A stretch of DNA of 64,000 bases, from contig NZ_MVQB01000027.1 of NCBI RefSeq assembly GCF_002067035.1, positions 294,054 to 358,053 on the forward strand, in the 5' to 3' direction. The position numbers were made by a program, and so were the translations under genes. Under the pieces are notes generated by a model that made no database searches, was not told where the DNA came from, and saw only the letters and a program-made list of their open reading frames with translations. This DNA comes from Methanoregula sp. PtaB.Bin085. Its GTDB lineage: Archaea > Halobacteriota > Methanomicrobia > Methanomicrobiales > Methanospirillaceae. Each line of letters begins with the position of its first letter. Positions within the stretch are counted from its first letter, which is position 1. Shown here one piece after another: positions 26,283 to 35,228 of the stretch.

Positions 26283-26836
26283 GTATAGAGTACACCAACG
26301 ATGAGGACAATAAATGCGGTCAGGTTCAGGAACATAACATCAGGATAGTAGAGCCACGCGCAGTATAAGATGAGCCCGATTCCCATCGCGATCATCAGGA
26401 GATGCGGGCGTCCGTGCGCCACCGGTTGCAGCGGGTACTCTTCGTGGACTCTTGGTCTCTGGTGCTGTGCGGAAACGATCGTGACCGGTAACGCGGCCTT
26501 GACCGCACCAAGCCCCGCAAGGATCTCAAGAACAAAGGATCCTTCCCTGCAGTCCTTCCTGATCGGGATACTGAGAACAGCCTCGTCCACAATATACATG
26601 TTCTCATGAAAAAAATCGGTGAACGTGCCGGCATTGGCAGACGTAATCGTGATGTGAATCGGCGCACCGCGATTCAGGAATTTCAGGATCAGCCCGGAAC
26701 CGGGTTCGGCAAGAACCTTCTCCCGGGGAATATCGATGGAATTGATACCGGTACGGTTGAGGAGAATCTCGTACCCCCCCTCGCCGGGCCCCACGCCGGC
26801 AGACAGAAGCATCGTGACAGGCAGCGGGAGGTTCAT
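26264..26836 (-). CDS. membrane protein with extracytoplasmic beta domain, unknown function
   Basis: A 190-residue protein starting at ATG 26836 (MNLPLPVTMLL); the frame is open further upstream, but that region codes for the Trm112-like protein in another frame, so the upstream part is not used. A hydrophobic N-terminus is followed by a beta-sandwich-like region (ITITSANAGTFTDFFHENMYIVDEAV) and a basic stretch. Two C-terminal membrane helices follow (LLMIAMGIGLILYCAWLYY and [16 protein letters not shown]). The family is unknown to me by function, though such proteins occur in Methanomicrobia. Sits between trm112-like and cobD. Confidence 0.7.
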   Translation of the reverse strand: MNLPLPVTMLLSAGVGPGEGGYEILLNRTGINSIDIPREKVLAEPGSGLILKFLNRGAPIHITITSANAGTFTDFFHENMYIVDEAVLSIPIRKDCREGSFVLEILAGLGAVKAALPVTIVSAQHQRPRVHEEYPLQPVAHGRPHLLMIAMGIGLILYCAWLYYPDVMFLNLTAFIVLIVGVLYTWYRLR

Positions 26837-26852
26837 TCCGGCACCAGGGATG

Positions 26853-27032
26853 TTAATGATCGGAAGGGGGCAGAAGGTTGGGGATTCCCTCGTGGATCGG
26901 ATAGTCCGCCCGGCAGGCAGCACAGCGGAGCTTCCCTTCAAGAACCTCCTTCTCATTCTCGTTTTCTACGTCGAGGGTGAGGTCGCCCTTACAGACAGGG
27001 CAGCAGAGGATATCCATCAGCGAGCGCTTCAT
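26853..27032 (-). CDS. Trm112-family zinc-ribbon protein
   Basis: A 59-residue protein, too short for many gene finders. Sequence features: MDILCCPVCKGDLTLD, then LRCAACRADYPIHEGIPNLL. The two CxxC pairs bind zinc, and YPIxxGIPxLLP is the Trm112 signature. Trm112 activates several methyltransferases acting on tRNA, rRNA and release factors; archaeal Trm112 does so for several partners. The ATG overlaps the stop of purA (ATGA), and the stop lies 17 bases before the next gene, so this gene is well placed in the operon. Confidence 0.85.
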   Translation of the reverse strand: MKRSLMDILCCPVCKGDLTLDVENENEKEVLEGKLRCAACRADYPIHEGIPNLLPPSDH

Positions 27033-28042
27033 GCCAGTTCTTCCCGTAAATCGATAATCTGGGTGATCTCAGGGCCGGTCGAGATAAGGGTGATCGGGCA
27101 GCCGATGTCATCCTCGGCGGTTTTCAGGAAGTCCTTTGCTTTCTTTGTCAGCTTACTGTAGTCGGTGACCCCGAAACATGCCTTATCGACGCGGTCGATC
27201 CCGGTGATTGCTGCCTGGGTGCAGCCGTTGATCATAGCCGAGTAGCGGGCCATCCCGCCATCCCATCCGCCGATCCGCCTCTTGCGGTGGGTGACCGTCC
27301 CGAACTCCTGAATACCCATTGCATCAGATTTTTCTGAAGGCATTTCTGTACTGAAAGGCCCTTCACCGACGCGGGTGGGGTAGGCCTTGAATACGACAAC
27401 AACATCGTCAATCCGTGTAGGGCCGACGCCGTTGTCCGCAGCGATCTGCGAAGCGGAGGTGTCCTTGCTTGTCACAAAGGGGTATGTGCCGTAATAGAGC
27501 GAGATGCCAAAGCCCTGGGTGCCTTCTAGGAGTACACAATTGTCTTTCTTCAGTTCCTCATCGATAGCCTTCGGGACGTCCATCAAATATTCTGCAAGTT
27601 CAGGAACATCTTTCGCCTGGGGTGAGATCCGCATGACCCGGTCGGAATTTGCCGGTCCGCACCCGGAGCCGGTGCTCCCGATCTTTTTTGCAAGATGATC
27701 GCTGCCCTTGTCACGGGCGATATGATCCTCGGTGATTACGCCGCACCGTTTGTCAACGAAGACCCGGCCCCGGACCCCGAGCATATCGACCTCGTGTTTC
27801 AGGACACGGGGATCGACGAGCACACCGCTGCCGATACAGAGTTTTGCATCCTTGTACACAAAACCGGACGGGACCATCCGGACACCATATTCCTTTGTCC
27901 CGACCTGGACAGTGTGTCCGGCATTCGGACCTACACCGCCGCGGGAGATGATAACGGGTTTATCCTTATAGGCAATGTGGGCAACAACCTTGCCCTTCCC
28001 CTCATCCCCAAAAAATCCACCAACGATGATTGTACAACTCAT
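27029..28042 (-). CDS. purA: adenylosuccinate synthetase
   Basis: A 337-residue enzyme that converts IMP, aspartate and GTP to adenylosuccinate. The N-terminal GFFGDEGKGKVVAHIA is the GTP loop and catalytic Asp, and RGGVGPNAGHTV the following IMP loop. TGFG-type LLEGTQGFGISLYYGTYPFVT contains the conserved switch. At 337 residues it is about 90 shorter than bacterial enzymes, the normal form in methanogens. It is the first gene of a six-gene operon ending in pdxT. Confidence 0.96.
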   Translation of the reverse strand: MSCTIIVGGFFGDEGKGKVVAHIAYKDKPVIISRGGVGPNAGHTVQVGTKEYGVRMVPSGFVYKDAKLCIGSGVLVDPRVLKHEVDMLGVRGRVFVDKRCGVITEDHIARDKGSDHLAKKIGSTGSGCGPANSDRVMRISPQAKDVPELAEYLMDVPKAIDEELKKDNCVLLEGTQGFGISLYYGTYPFVTSKDTSASQIAADNGVGPTRIDDVVVVFKAYPTRVGEGPFSTEMPSEKSDAMGIQEFGTVTHRKRRIGGWDGGMARYSAMINGCTQAAITGIDRVDKACFGVTDYSKLTKKAKDFLKTAEDDIGCPITLISTGPEITQIIDLREELA

Positions 28043-28137
28043 TGTCTTTCATGTAGTATTGGTAAGGTTCCAAAATAAACTATCCCTCGTATCAACGGAA
28101 GTCAGAAGGTTTTGCCAGGATCATGAGAAAAGGGGAA

Positions 28138-29295
28138 TCAGAGTGTTTTTATGAACTCTTCCATCCTTCCTAGGGCGGTGTTCAGGTCCTTCCTTGAGAC
28201 TGCATACGCACACCGGAGGTGATCCACCCCGCCGGCGCCGAACACGCTGCCCGGGACGACCGCAACGCGGTGTTCCTTCAGCAGCCGCTCTGCAAAGTCC
28301 GTATCGGAAAGACCGGTCTCTTTTACTGACGGGAATGCATAGAATGCGCCGTCGGGAACATGGCAGGGGAGACCGATGCGGTTGAGACCGGCGACAAACA
28401 TGTTGCGGCGGAGCCGGTATTCATTTACCATCCTGTTCTTATCCTCTTCGGCGGATTTGAGGGCCTCGAGCGCCCCGACCTGGCCCATGATCGGGGCACA
28501 GAGCATGACGTACTGGTGGATCTTCAGCGCTGCATCAAGGAGTTCCTTCGGTGCACAGAGATACCCGATCCTCCAGCCGGTCATGGCATAGGCTTTCGAG
28601 AACCCGTTCAGGGTGATGGTCCGCTCCCAAAGATCTCCAACGGTCGCGGCTGCGCAGTGTTTTGTTTCATAGGTGAGTTCAGAGTACACCTCGTCACTGA
28701 TAAGGAGGAGATCATGATCGGTAATGAGGTCAGAGATCCCTTTCAGATCGCTTTCAGTCATCACCCCCCCGGTCGGATTGTTCGGGAAATTGATAATGAG
28801 GGCTTTGGATTTCCGGGTGATCTTTTCAGCCAGCGTATCCGGGTTGAGTTTGAAATGATCCTTTTCCGTGCACCGGACCGGAACCGGCTTTCCTCCGGCC
28901 AGGGCGACACATGGCGTATAGGATACATAACTGGGTTGTGCAACCAGGATTTCATCGCCCGGGTCCGTGATTGCCCGGACAGCAATATCCAGTCCCTCGG
29001 ATACGCCGGTGGTGATGATCATCTCTTCATCAGCGGAATACCGGAGGTTATAGTGCCGGGCAAGGTATTGGGAGAGGGCATCGCGGAGGGGCTGGAGTCC
29101 TTTATTCGAGGTATAGTGTGTTGTGCCCTGCTCAATCGAGTAGATGCTCGACTCGCAGATGTTCCACGGTGTACGGAAGTCCGGTTCGCCAACACCAAGG
29201 GAGATCACGTCCTCCATGGTGAGGACAAGGTCGAAAAACTTCCGGATTCCCGATGGCGGGATCTGCTCTGCACGCTTTGAGACAAAATTCCGCAT
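28138..29295 (-). CDS. class I/II PLP-dependent aminotransferase
   Basis: A 385-residue fold-type I aminotransferase, probably for aromatic or aspartate-type amino acids. Visible: SLGVGEPDFRTPWNI, YTSNKGLQPLRDAL, FPNNPTGGVM, ISDEVYSELTYE, and the PLP Lys in TLNGFSKAYAMTGWRIGY. The C-terminal Arg for the carboxylate lies in DHLRCAYA. The gene follows the Lrp-type regulator by 9 bases. The exact substrate is not decided by sequence. Confidence 0.9.
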   Translation of the reverse strand: MRNFVSKRAEQIPPSGIRKFFDLVLTMEDVISLGVGEPDFRTPWNICESSIYSIEQGTTHYTSNKGLQPLRDALSQYLARHYNLRYSADEEMIITTGVSEGLDIAVRAITDPGDEILVAQPSYVSYTPCVALAGGKPVPVRCTEKDHFKLNPDTLAEKITRKSKALIINFPNNPTGGVMTESDLKGISDLITDHDLLLISDEVYSELTYETKHCAAATVGDLWERTITLNGFSKAYAMTGWRIGYLCAPKELLDAALKIHQYVMLCAPIMGQVGALEALKSAEEDKNRMVNEYRLRRNMFVAGLNRIGLPCHVPDGAFYAFPSVKETGLSDTDFAERLLKEHRVAVVPGSVFGAGGVDHLRCAYAVSRKDLNTALGRMEEFIKTL

Positions 29296-29304
29296 GATGG
29301 CACC

Positions 29305-29796
29305 CTAGGGTGAATACGGCAACCGTTCCGGCTCTGACTCTTCAAAGAGAACATTTCCGTTCTCCTTGTACGATTTCATGATGATGTGGGTCGCGGTCTC
29401 GCGGATCCGGTCCATGGGTGCTACATGTTCGGAGACGAACCGGGATACTTCCTGCATGTTCTTCCCGGTGACGAGGAGCTGCAGGTCATAGGTACCGGTC
29501 ATCAGGCGAAGGGTCTTAACCTGCCGGAATCTCGAGAGCCGCTCGGCGATCCGGTCGTACCCGTAATCGCGCTCCGGACTGACCTTGAGTTCGATAATGG
29601 CGGAGACCTCGCCGTTACCGGCTTTTTCCCAGTTGACCACGGTAGAGTACCCCTTGATAACCTGGGCAGCTTCGAGTGCGCAGACCCGTGCCTCGACCTC
29701 GGCCGGGGTGAGGCTGGTCATGGTCGCAACTTCTTCTGCCGAGAGCCGGCTGTTCTCCTCCAGGATGCGGAGGAGTTCGAGATCCTTTTCATCCAT
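29305..29796 (-). CDS. Lrp/AsnC-family regulator
   Basis: A 163-residue protein with an N-terminal HTH (LELLRILEENSRLSAEEVAT and SLTPAEVEARVCALEAAQVI) and a C-terminal RAM-type ligand domain (IELKVSPERDYGYDRIAERLSRF). The pairing with an aminotransferase downstream suggests that an amino acid controls it. The gene starts 6 bases after the orc1 stop codon, so all three genes are probably read from one promoter in the origin region. Confidence 0.88.
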   Translation of the reverse strand: MDEKDLELLRILEENSRLSAEEVATMTSLTPAEVEARVCALEAAQVIKGYSTVVNWEKAGNGEVSAIIELKVSPERDYGYDRIAERLSRFRQVKTLRLMTGTYDLQLLVTGKNMQEVSRFVSEHVAPMDRIRETATHIIMKSYKENGNVLFEESEPERLPYSP

Positions 29797-29802
29797 TCTT
29801 GT

Positions 29803-31101
29803 TCACCTGAACCAGGTTTTCAACCATTTTGCTTCCATCTGGGATACGTCGAGATCCCTGAGTCCGTTCAGGCGGGGATCCTTGAGGACGACCTCGCGGA
29901 TCTTTCCCGTGTTTGAATCGAACCACATCTCCTTGGTCCTGCCGTACCGGCCGCGGCTGACAACCCGGGTGTTGATCACGCCAAGCATGTTCAGCTCAGA
30001 TATCAGGTCGGTGATCCGCCGGTGTGTCAGTACATCGAGCTCTACGGAGGGGGCGATATCCTGGTATATACGTGAGACTTCCCCGCTCGTAAAGATATTC
30101 TGTCCCAGCTGCTCGAGCGTCAGCATGGAGAAGAGGATGAGCTTGCTCTGGGAAGGCAGGGTCGCGATGCACTCGATCATGCTGTCGGTTTCGATCTTGG
30201 CCTGGGCCTGCTTGACATGTGCCTCGGTCACCTGCTGTGACTCGTCCCGGTCTGCAAGTTCTCCTGAGATCCTGAACAGATCCAGAGCCCTCCGGGCATC
30301 GCCATGCTCCTGCGCTGCAAGCGCTGCACACAGCGGGATAACGCCCTCGGCAATCGCACCGGGCATGAATGCACCCTCTGCACGCTGTGCAAGGATATCC
30401 ACCAGCTGGGGAGCGTTGTAGGGCGGGAACACAATCTCCTCTTCTGAGAGGGACGAGAGTACACGCGGATCAAGAAAGTCTTTGAAACTCAGATCGTTTG
30501 AGATCCCGATAATACTCACTTTTGAGTTCCTGAGATCGGAATTGATCCTTGTCAGGTTGTAGAGGGTATCGTCCCCGCTTTTCTTGACCAGCTTGTCTAT
30601 CTCGTCCAATACGATAACGAGAACTCCACCCCCGGCCTCAAGCTGGTTCTTCAGTTCAGCATACACCTGGTCGGTTGGCCATCCGGTCATGGGTATATGG
30701 GTCTTGGTCTTGTCACTTGCTACTTCGTCCGGGACATCGAGGCATTTGGCGATCTGAGCAAGGACCCGGTACTGGGTATCGATGACTTCGCAGTTGAGGT
30801 GGACGATCCGGCAGAGGGTTCCCATCTTGCTGCTGGCCTTCTCCAGTTCAGTGCCGACATACCGGACGCAGGCGGTCTTTCCGGTACCTGTTTTTCCATA
30901 GATAAGAATATTGGACGGTGTCTCATTCCTGAGGGAGGGGGCAAGGATGGAGGCAACTTCATCAATCTGGGGTTTCCGGTGGGGAAGGATCTGGGGACGG
31001 TACGAGTGGCGGAGAACCTCCCGATCCTTGAAAATCCGGTTATTGGTTAGATATTTCTTAAAAAGGCCGGTCGAGGGGTCTTCTGGATCGGGCATAGTCA
31101 C
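29803..31101 (-). CDS. orc1: Orc1/Cdc6-type replication initiator
   Basis: A 432-residue AAA+ initiator. Walker A is GKTGTGKT at residues 69-76; Walker B is VIVLDEIDKLV; sensor 1 lies in SIIGISNDLSFKD. The C-terminal winged helix begins near SKLILFSMLTLEQLGQN. Archaeal Orc1/Cdc6 binds origin recognition boxes and loads MCM. The gene reads away from the AT-rich stretch with box-like repeats at 31.16-31.63 kb, the normal position for a self-linked origin. Start ATG 31101. Confidence 0.95.
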   Translation of the reverse strand: MTMPDPEDPSTGLFKKYLTNNRIFKDREVLRHSYRPQILPHRKPQIDEVASILAPSLRNETPSNILIYGKTGTGKTACVRYVGTELEKASSKMGTLCRIVHLNCEVIDTQYRVLAQIAKCLDVPDEVASDKTKTHIPMTGWPTDQVYAELKNQLEAGGGVLVIVLDEIDKLVKKSGDDTLYNLTRINSDLRNSKVSIIGISNDLSFKDFLDPRVLSSLSEEEIVFPPYNAPQLVDILAQRAEGAFMPGAIAEGVIPLCAALAAQEHGDARRALDLFRISGELADRDESQQVTEAHVKQAQAKIETDSMIECIATLPSQSKLILFSMLTLEQLGQNIFTSGEVSRIYQDIAPSVELDVLTHRRITDLISELNMLGVINTRVVSRGRYGRTKEMWFDSNTGKIREVVLKDPRLNGLRDLDVSQMEAKWLKTWFR

Positions 31102-31162
31102 ACCGTGGAGCTGAGCATTGGCGGGATAAGACTAAAAAACGATCGGTCCGTCCTGGTTATAA

Positions 31163-31185
31163 ACCCCTTCATTTCCTGTGGAAAC
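31163..31185 (+). repeat. origin recognition box-like repeat 1
   Basis: Core ACCCCTTCATTTCCTGTGGA, read on the reverse strand as a TCCACAGGAAATGAAGGGGT type. This matches the archaeal ORB layout: a TCCA-x-x-GGAAA half followed by a G-rich GGGGT tail. It matches box 2 at 20 of the first 21 positions, differing only at the ninth base (A for G). Confidence 0.7.
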
Positions 31186-31347
31186 TGCCTGCTTTTTGCT
31201 TTGTTTGTAAAAAATGCCAATTTTTTAAGTATTTATTGATAAATATTTTTTATATCAGCACCGAATATGATCATGAAGAAAAAATTCATCTCATTCATTT
31301 CCAGCGAAATTCTCCGGAACCTGCGTCCTTGTGCGCATAAGAGGGAC

Positions 31348-31370
31348 ACCCCTTCGTTTCCTGTGGAACG
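31348..31370 (+). repeat. origin recognition box-like repeat 2
   Basis: Core ACCCCTTCGTTTCCTGTGGA, same orientation as repeat 1 and 185 bases from it. The reverse complement, TCCACAGGAAACGAAGGGGT, is very close to the published Sulfolobus ORB consensus as I recall it. Confidence 0.7.
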
Positions 31371-31607
31371 GCTACAGGAAGATCTTTCCTTCCTGTAAAT
31401 ACAAAAAAACGATCCCATTGTATATGTATTAAAACTACTATATAAATAATTTGAAATGTTCTTGCAGCACAGATGATTACACTGCACTTTTAAGACAGGA
31501 TGAAATTAAAAGCCAGTGCCAAAGGAGTGAAAACATACCTTTCCAGCCGGTACGGACCCTGAAGTAGCGGTAAAAATGCCGATGGAAGAGAACCGGAGAA
31601 CCCGAAC

Positions 31608-31630
31608 CTCCACTGGAACCAATGGGGGGT
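31608..31630 (-). repeat. origin recognition box-like repeat 3, inverted
   Basis: CTCCACTGGAACCAATGGGG continued by GGT. It shares TCCAC-x-GGAA and the G-rich tail with boxes 1 and 2 but faces the other way and has one or two more bases between the halves. Opposed boxes on both sides of an AT tract are typical of archaeal origins. Confidence 0.45.
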
Positions 31631-31804
31631 ACCTGTGCAGGAATCCCACCAGAGATTGAAGACAGGATACAACGGATCACACGGCCAAATCTCCCGAATG
31701 ACAGGCACCCGGATTCTTGCATGAAAAAAGACCGTCAGGAAATATAGACAACACGCTTACCTCAGGAATTCTCAATACGGATAAAGGGCAACATCTCACC
31801 AGCC

Positions 31805-32293
31805 ATGAGCCACAATCATGTCAGGCAGGTCAAGATCACCGGTGCAGTCATTACCGTATCAACAAGCCGGACTGCTGAAACCGATGCCAGTGGAAAAACA
31901 ATTATGCGTCTTATGGAGGATCAATCCATTCCCATCTGTCATTATTCCGTTGTCCCTGATCGAATCGATGCAATCCGGAATGAGCTCTTTACCGCACTGA
32001 AAAAGGCGAACTGTATCGTTATCAGCGGGGGAACCGGCCTAACCTTCGACGACTGTACCATAGAAGCGGTCTCTCCACTCCTGGAGAAGAAAATGGATGG
32101 GTTCGGGGAATTTTTCCGGATGAAGAGCATCCAGCAGATCGGGACTGCAGCGATGCTTTCAAGGGCATTAGCCGGAACTATCGGCGGAAGAGCTGTTTTC
32201 TGCATCCCGGGATCAACGCCCGCAGTAACTCTGGCGACATCAGAGCTCATCCTCCCGGAAATCACCCATATCATCAGTCATGCAAATCACTGA
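31805..32293 (+). CDS. moaB: molybdopterin biosynthesis protein MoaB/MogA type
   Basis: A 162-residue protein with the adenylyltransferase fold. Conserved segments: ITVSTSRTAETDASGK, then CIVISGGTGLTFDDCTIEAV (the GGTG and D loop that binds molybdopterin), and GGRAVFCIPGSTPAVTLAT. It adenylates molybdopterin before metal insertion; methanogens need this for formylmethanofuran dehydrogenase. It lies on the far side of the origin from orc1 and is read away from it. Confidence 0.9.
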   Translation: MSHNHVRQVKITGAVITVSTSRTAETDASGKTIMRLMEDQSIPICHYSVVPDRIDAIRNELFTALKKANCIVISGGTGLTFDDCTIEAVSPLLEKKMDGFGEFFRMKSIQQIGTAAMLSRALAGTIGGRAVFCIPGSTPAVTLATSELILPEITHIISHANH

Positions 32294-32349
32294 GCAGCGG
32301 TATCCGGAATCACATCTCGTCTGAAGGTCCGGGATTCGGGACCGGGTCG

Positions 32350-32874
32350 CTATCGCGTTACCTGCAGCAGCGCAACACGTTCCAGAACCAAATCCACGAT
32401 CCGATCATCCCCGCCGGCAGCAGCAATTTCTTCAGATGAAATTCCAAAGGACCGCATCAGCCGCTCCCGCTTCTCCGGATCAAGTACCTCCGGAATATCC
32501 TCAGAGAAACGGAATACCGGTTCAAGCGCGGTCCATATTCCCGGATGCGATGGATAACAGCAGATATACAAATGGTTCTCTCCCTCATGAATCCCGAATG
32601 AGGCTGCAACACTGCACTGCCGGGAACCGGCAGCATACAGGAGACACTCCATCTCAAGATTGTTTGAGATATTCTCGCCAGCTCCGAATGCACGCACCGC
32701 ATGCCCCACTGCAGACAGGGCATGGACACTCCCTGCCATCATATCCGCGTTGAAACAGATAATGCGGGTATCGCAGTCTGATGCAATTTTCCGAAGATCC
32801 CGGAGGAAATCCGCGACATCGCGGATTACACACCGGGCAGCCCGGATATCGATCACAAGCGGGTCATGCGGCAT
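32350..32874 (-). CDS. cgi121: KEOPS complex subunit Cgi121
   Basis: A 174-residue protein starting at ATG 32874, 5 bases after the hel308 stop, instead of an earlier start inside hel308. The Cgi121 pattern is visible in FNADMMAGSVHALSAVGHAVR and ENISNNLEMECLLYAAGSRQ, with the next Cys and Ile-Gly pair. KEOPS makes the t6A37 modification in tRNAs that read ANN codons; Cgi121 binds the tRNA 3' end and touches Bud32. The gene is co-transcribed with hel308. Confidence 0.8.
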   Translation of the reverse strand: MPHDPLVIDIRAARCVIRDVADFLRDLRKIASDCDTRIICFNADMMAGSVHALSAVGHAVRAFGAGENISNNLEMECLLYAAGSRQCSVAASFGIHEGENHLYICCYPSHPGIWTALEPVFRFSEDIPEVLDPEKRERLMRSFGISSEEIAAAGGDDRIVDLVLERVALLQVTR

Positions 32875-32878
32875 TGGA

Positions 32879-35074
32879 TCACCTGAAGTGAGAGAGTGTT
32901 GACTGCCCGTCCATATTATTGTCATCCGGGGCCGGATCTTCGTTCAGCCCATCCCGCCTGCCCTTGGCCGGAACAGGAACACCCGTTCTTTCCAGCTGGG
33001 CAAACACCTGCTCGGCAATCCCCCGGCCGATGATCCTTGTAACAGTCTCTATCCCGGCGCCGAAAACCTCCTGCGGGGATGTAATGTTGTTATTGAAGAG
33101 CCGGCGTGCCCTGACCCGGCCGATACCCCGCAGTTTCACAAGCGGCAGGAGTTCCCGGCGTATCCCGTTCTTCATGCAGATCTCGTACTCCCGTATCTGC
33201 GGGTGGAATGCCGGGGCGAACATGCGCGAGAGCTCCGCGGTTGCGTGCAGGAGCCAGTTGACGCTCTCGACCATCCCGTACACATCGCCGGGACCCACGG
33301 CATACCGTTCGCAGATCCTGGCCTCGGGCATCTCATCGGACCAGTCCGTCAGGAGCATGGCGGTCTTGATCCCGCGGAAGTACTCCTCGATCTCATCCTC
33401 ATCGGAGGGAATGGGAAGCCAGAGCGCTTCATCGTGCTCTTCAATCATCCGCTCCAGCTGGGGCCGGTCGGTATTCCGGACATAAAGGCAGGGCATATCC
33501 GGGGTGCTGCAGATGAGCTGGAGGAGGCCGACATCGGAATACTCCTTTGTGGTGCGGAGTGTCGACACGATCGTTGCCGCGCTTCGCGGATCTATATAGA
33601 GCCGGGAGACGAGCGATCCGAACTCGGTTGCCCCGAGATGCTCACCGATCTCCGTCACCATCTCCGATTCCGCAAGGAATTTCAGGGCAGAGTCTACTGC
33701 CCGCTGCATCAGCCGGCCCTGGCGGTGCTCGTGGACGTAGAACGTCCGGTTCATGAACTCTGAGAGTTCCCTGCGGGTTCCGGCAAAACCGGAGGCGATG
33801 AGAGAGAGGACGTGGGTATAGAGGGCTGTAGGCTCGGCAATCTTGGAGTGTACTTCCTCAGCGGGAGCCTCGATATACCAGTCAAAGAGCTCTTCCACCT
33901 GCCCCTCATCCTTTGCAATGAGCACGGCTTCCCCGTACGGATCGAGACGGGGCCGGCCGGCACGCCCCGCCATCTGGTGGTATTCGCTTGCCGGGATCGG
34001 CTGCATTCCCTCGCCTGCCGAAAACCGGAGATAGTCGCGGATGATGACCCGGCGGGCCGGCAGGTTCAGGCCGGCGGCAAGGGTCGGCGTTGACGAGATG
34101 CACCTGATAAGCCCCCTGCGGAACCCGTCCTCCACGATCTTCCGCTCCTCCCGGCTCAGTCCGGCATGGTGGAATGCAGCCCCCCTCGCGACACAGAGGG
34201 CAAGGTTTTTTGCCATCTCGGTCTCGGCGTGGGCACCAAGCTGGTCTGCGTATACCTTGAGCTCCGGGTCCTCGCTCTTGATTGCCCCGGCGGCCCGTTT
34301 CGCAAAGGCCTCTGCGTTCCTTCGCGAGGAGACAAAAACCAGGCACTGCCCGCCTTCTTCGATGGTATCGAGGCAGAGGTTGAGATCTTCGTAGTTCTTC
34401 GATACCTGTTTTACCTTCCGTTCCCCCTCCCGGAAATGGATCCGGTCGTTCCAGAACACACCCTGGCGCAGGTCGACCGGCCGCCAGGTGCTGGTAACCA
34501 GTTCCGCGTCCAGCCACCCCGCAAGGAGCTGGGGATTGCCGATGGTTGCCGAGAGCCCGATGACCTGCATGCAGGGATTCCGTGAGCGCATCTTGGCGAT
34601 CACCATCTCGAGCGTCGGCCCGCGGTTATCCGAATCGATGAGGTGGATCTCATCGATAACCAGCAGTGTGATATCTGAAATCCAGCGTGCACGGTTCCGC
34701 AGGAGCGAGTCCACCTTCTCGCACGTGGCAACGATGATATCGTTCCTGCCTAGTGCATCGTCCCGGCGATCGAAATCACCGGTTGCAATCCCGATCCGGA
34801 CACCCTTGTTCCCGAACTCTTCGAATTTTTCACTCGCCAGCGCCTTGAGCGGAACAATGTACAGGCACTTCCCCCTCCTGGCGATATGCGTATGCATCGC
34901 CATCTCGGCGATCAGGGTCTTCCCGCTCGCGGTCGGAATGGAGACGAGCAGGTTTTTACCCTCAAGCATCCCCGCCTGCACGCATTCCGCCTGAGGGGGG
35001 TAGAGCTCCACGATGCCGCCTGCAAGGTAATGCTTCCTGAGGTTTTCCGGGATCGGGAGCGTGGAAGTCAGCAT
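32879..35074 (-). CDS. hel308: ATP-dependent DNA helicase Hel308
   Basis: A 731-residue SF2 helicase. Motif I is TASGKT (residues 48-53), motif II DEIH (in VIDEIHLID), motif III SAT (GLSATIGNP), motif [14 protein letters not shown]. The C-terminal helical hairpin-rich part ends in an HhH-type domain ([16 protein letters not shown]). It unwinds lagging-strand DNA at stalled forks, conserved in archaea. Its neighbour cgi121 follows at 5 bases. Start at ATG 35074. Confidence 0.95.
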   Translation of the reverse strand: MLTSTLPIPENLRKHYLAGGIVELYPPQAECVQAGMLEGKNLLVSIPTASGKTLIAEMAMHTHIARRGKCLYIVPLKALASEKFEEFGNKGVRIGIATGDFDRRDDALGRNDIIVATCEKVDSLLRNRARWISDITLLVIDEIHLIDSDNRGPTLEMVIAKMRSRNPCMQVIGLSATIGNPQLLAGWLDAELVTSTWRPVDLRQGVFWNDRIHFREGERKVKQVSKNYEDLNLCLDTIEEGGQCLVFVSSRRNAEAFAKRAAGAIKSEDPELKVYADQLGAHAETEMAKNLALCVARGAAFHHAGLSREERKIVEDGFRRGLIRCISSTPTLAAGLNLPARRVIIRDYLRFSAGEGMQPIPASEYHQMAGRAGRPRLDPYGEAVLIAKDEGQVEELFDWYIEAPAEEVHSKIAEPTALYTHVLSLIASGFAGTRRELSEFMNRTFYVHEHRQGRLMQRAVDSALKFLAESEMVTEIGEHLGATEFGSLVSRLYIDPRSAATIVSTLRTTKEYSDVGLLQLICSTPDMPCLYVRNTDRPQLERMIEEHDEALWLPIPSDEDEIEEYFRGIKTAMLLTDWSDEMPEARICERYAVGPGDVYGMVESVNWLLHATAELSRMFAPAFHPQIREYEICMKNGIRRELLPLVKLRGIGRVRARRLFNNNITSPQEVFGAGIETVTRIIGRGIAEQVFAQLERTGVPVPAKGRRDGLNEDPAPDDNNMDGQSTLSHFR

Positions 35075-35165
35075 GGCAGGAACCCGTTCCAGACCCCTTT
35101 AATTCCACTGAAATTCGCTGGCATTATGGCCCTTTTTCATAATACTAACCATAAAACGGAATTAC

Positions 35166-35187
35166 TCTCCACAGGAAATCGTGGGAA
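35166..35187 (+). repeat. isolated origin recognition box-like sequence
   Basis: TCCACAGGAAAT at 35168-35179 is identical to the core of repeat 1 at the origin (reverse strand), followed by CGTGGG instead of GAAGGGG. It lies in the short gap upstream of hel308, about 4 kb from the origin. It may be a chance match or a binding site for Orc1 elsewhere. Confidence 0.35.
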
Positions 35188-35228
35188 ATGCATAAATATG
35201 AATTGGCGATTTTGTCCGGGGAATGGCA

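Larger units (their letters stand above)
31102..31800. other. probable chromosomal replication origin (oriC)
   Basis: A 700-base stretch without a credible gene, directly upstream of orc1. It contains two near-identical direct repeats (31163-31185 and 31348-31370) and one inverted, less perfect copy (31608-31630). Between the first two lies a strongly AT-rich tract (about 31200-31260, with TTTTTTAAGTATTTATTG) that could be the unwinding element. A further AT-rich segment lies at 31410-31460. The only open frames here are short and poor in codon use. Adjacent orc1, repeats and AT tract together support an origin. Confidence 0.75.

Noticed and set aside
31490..31708. Small open frame in the origin region
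   Set aside because: Poor codon quality, no ribosome site and covers one of the recognition box-like repeats.
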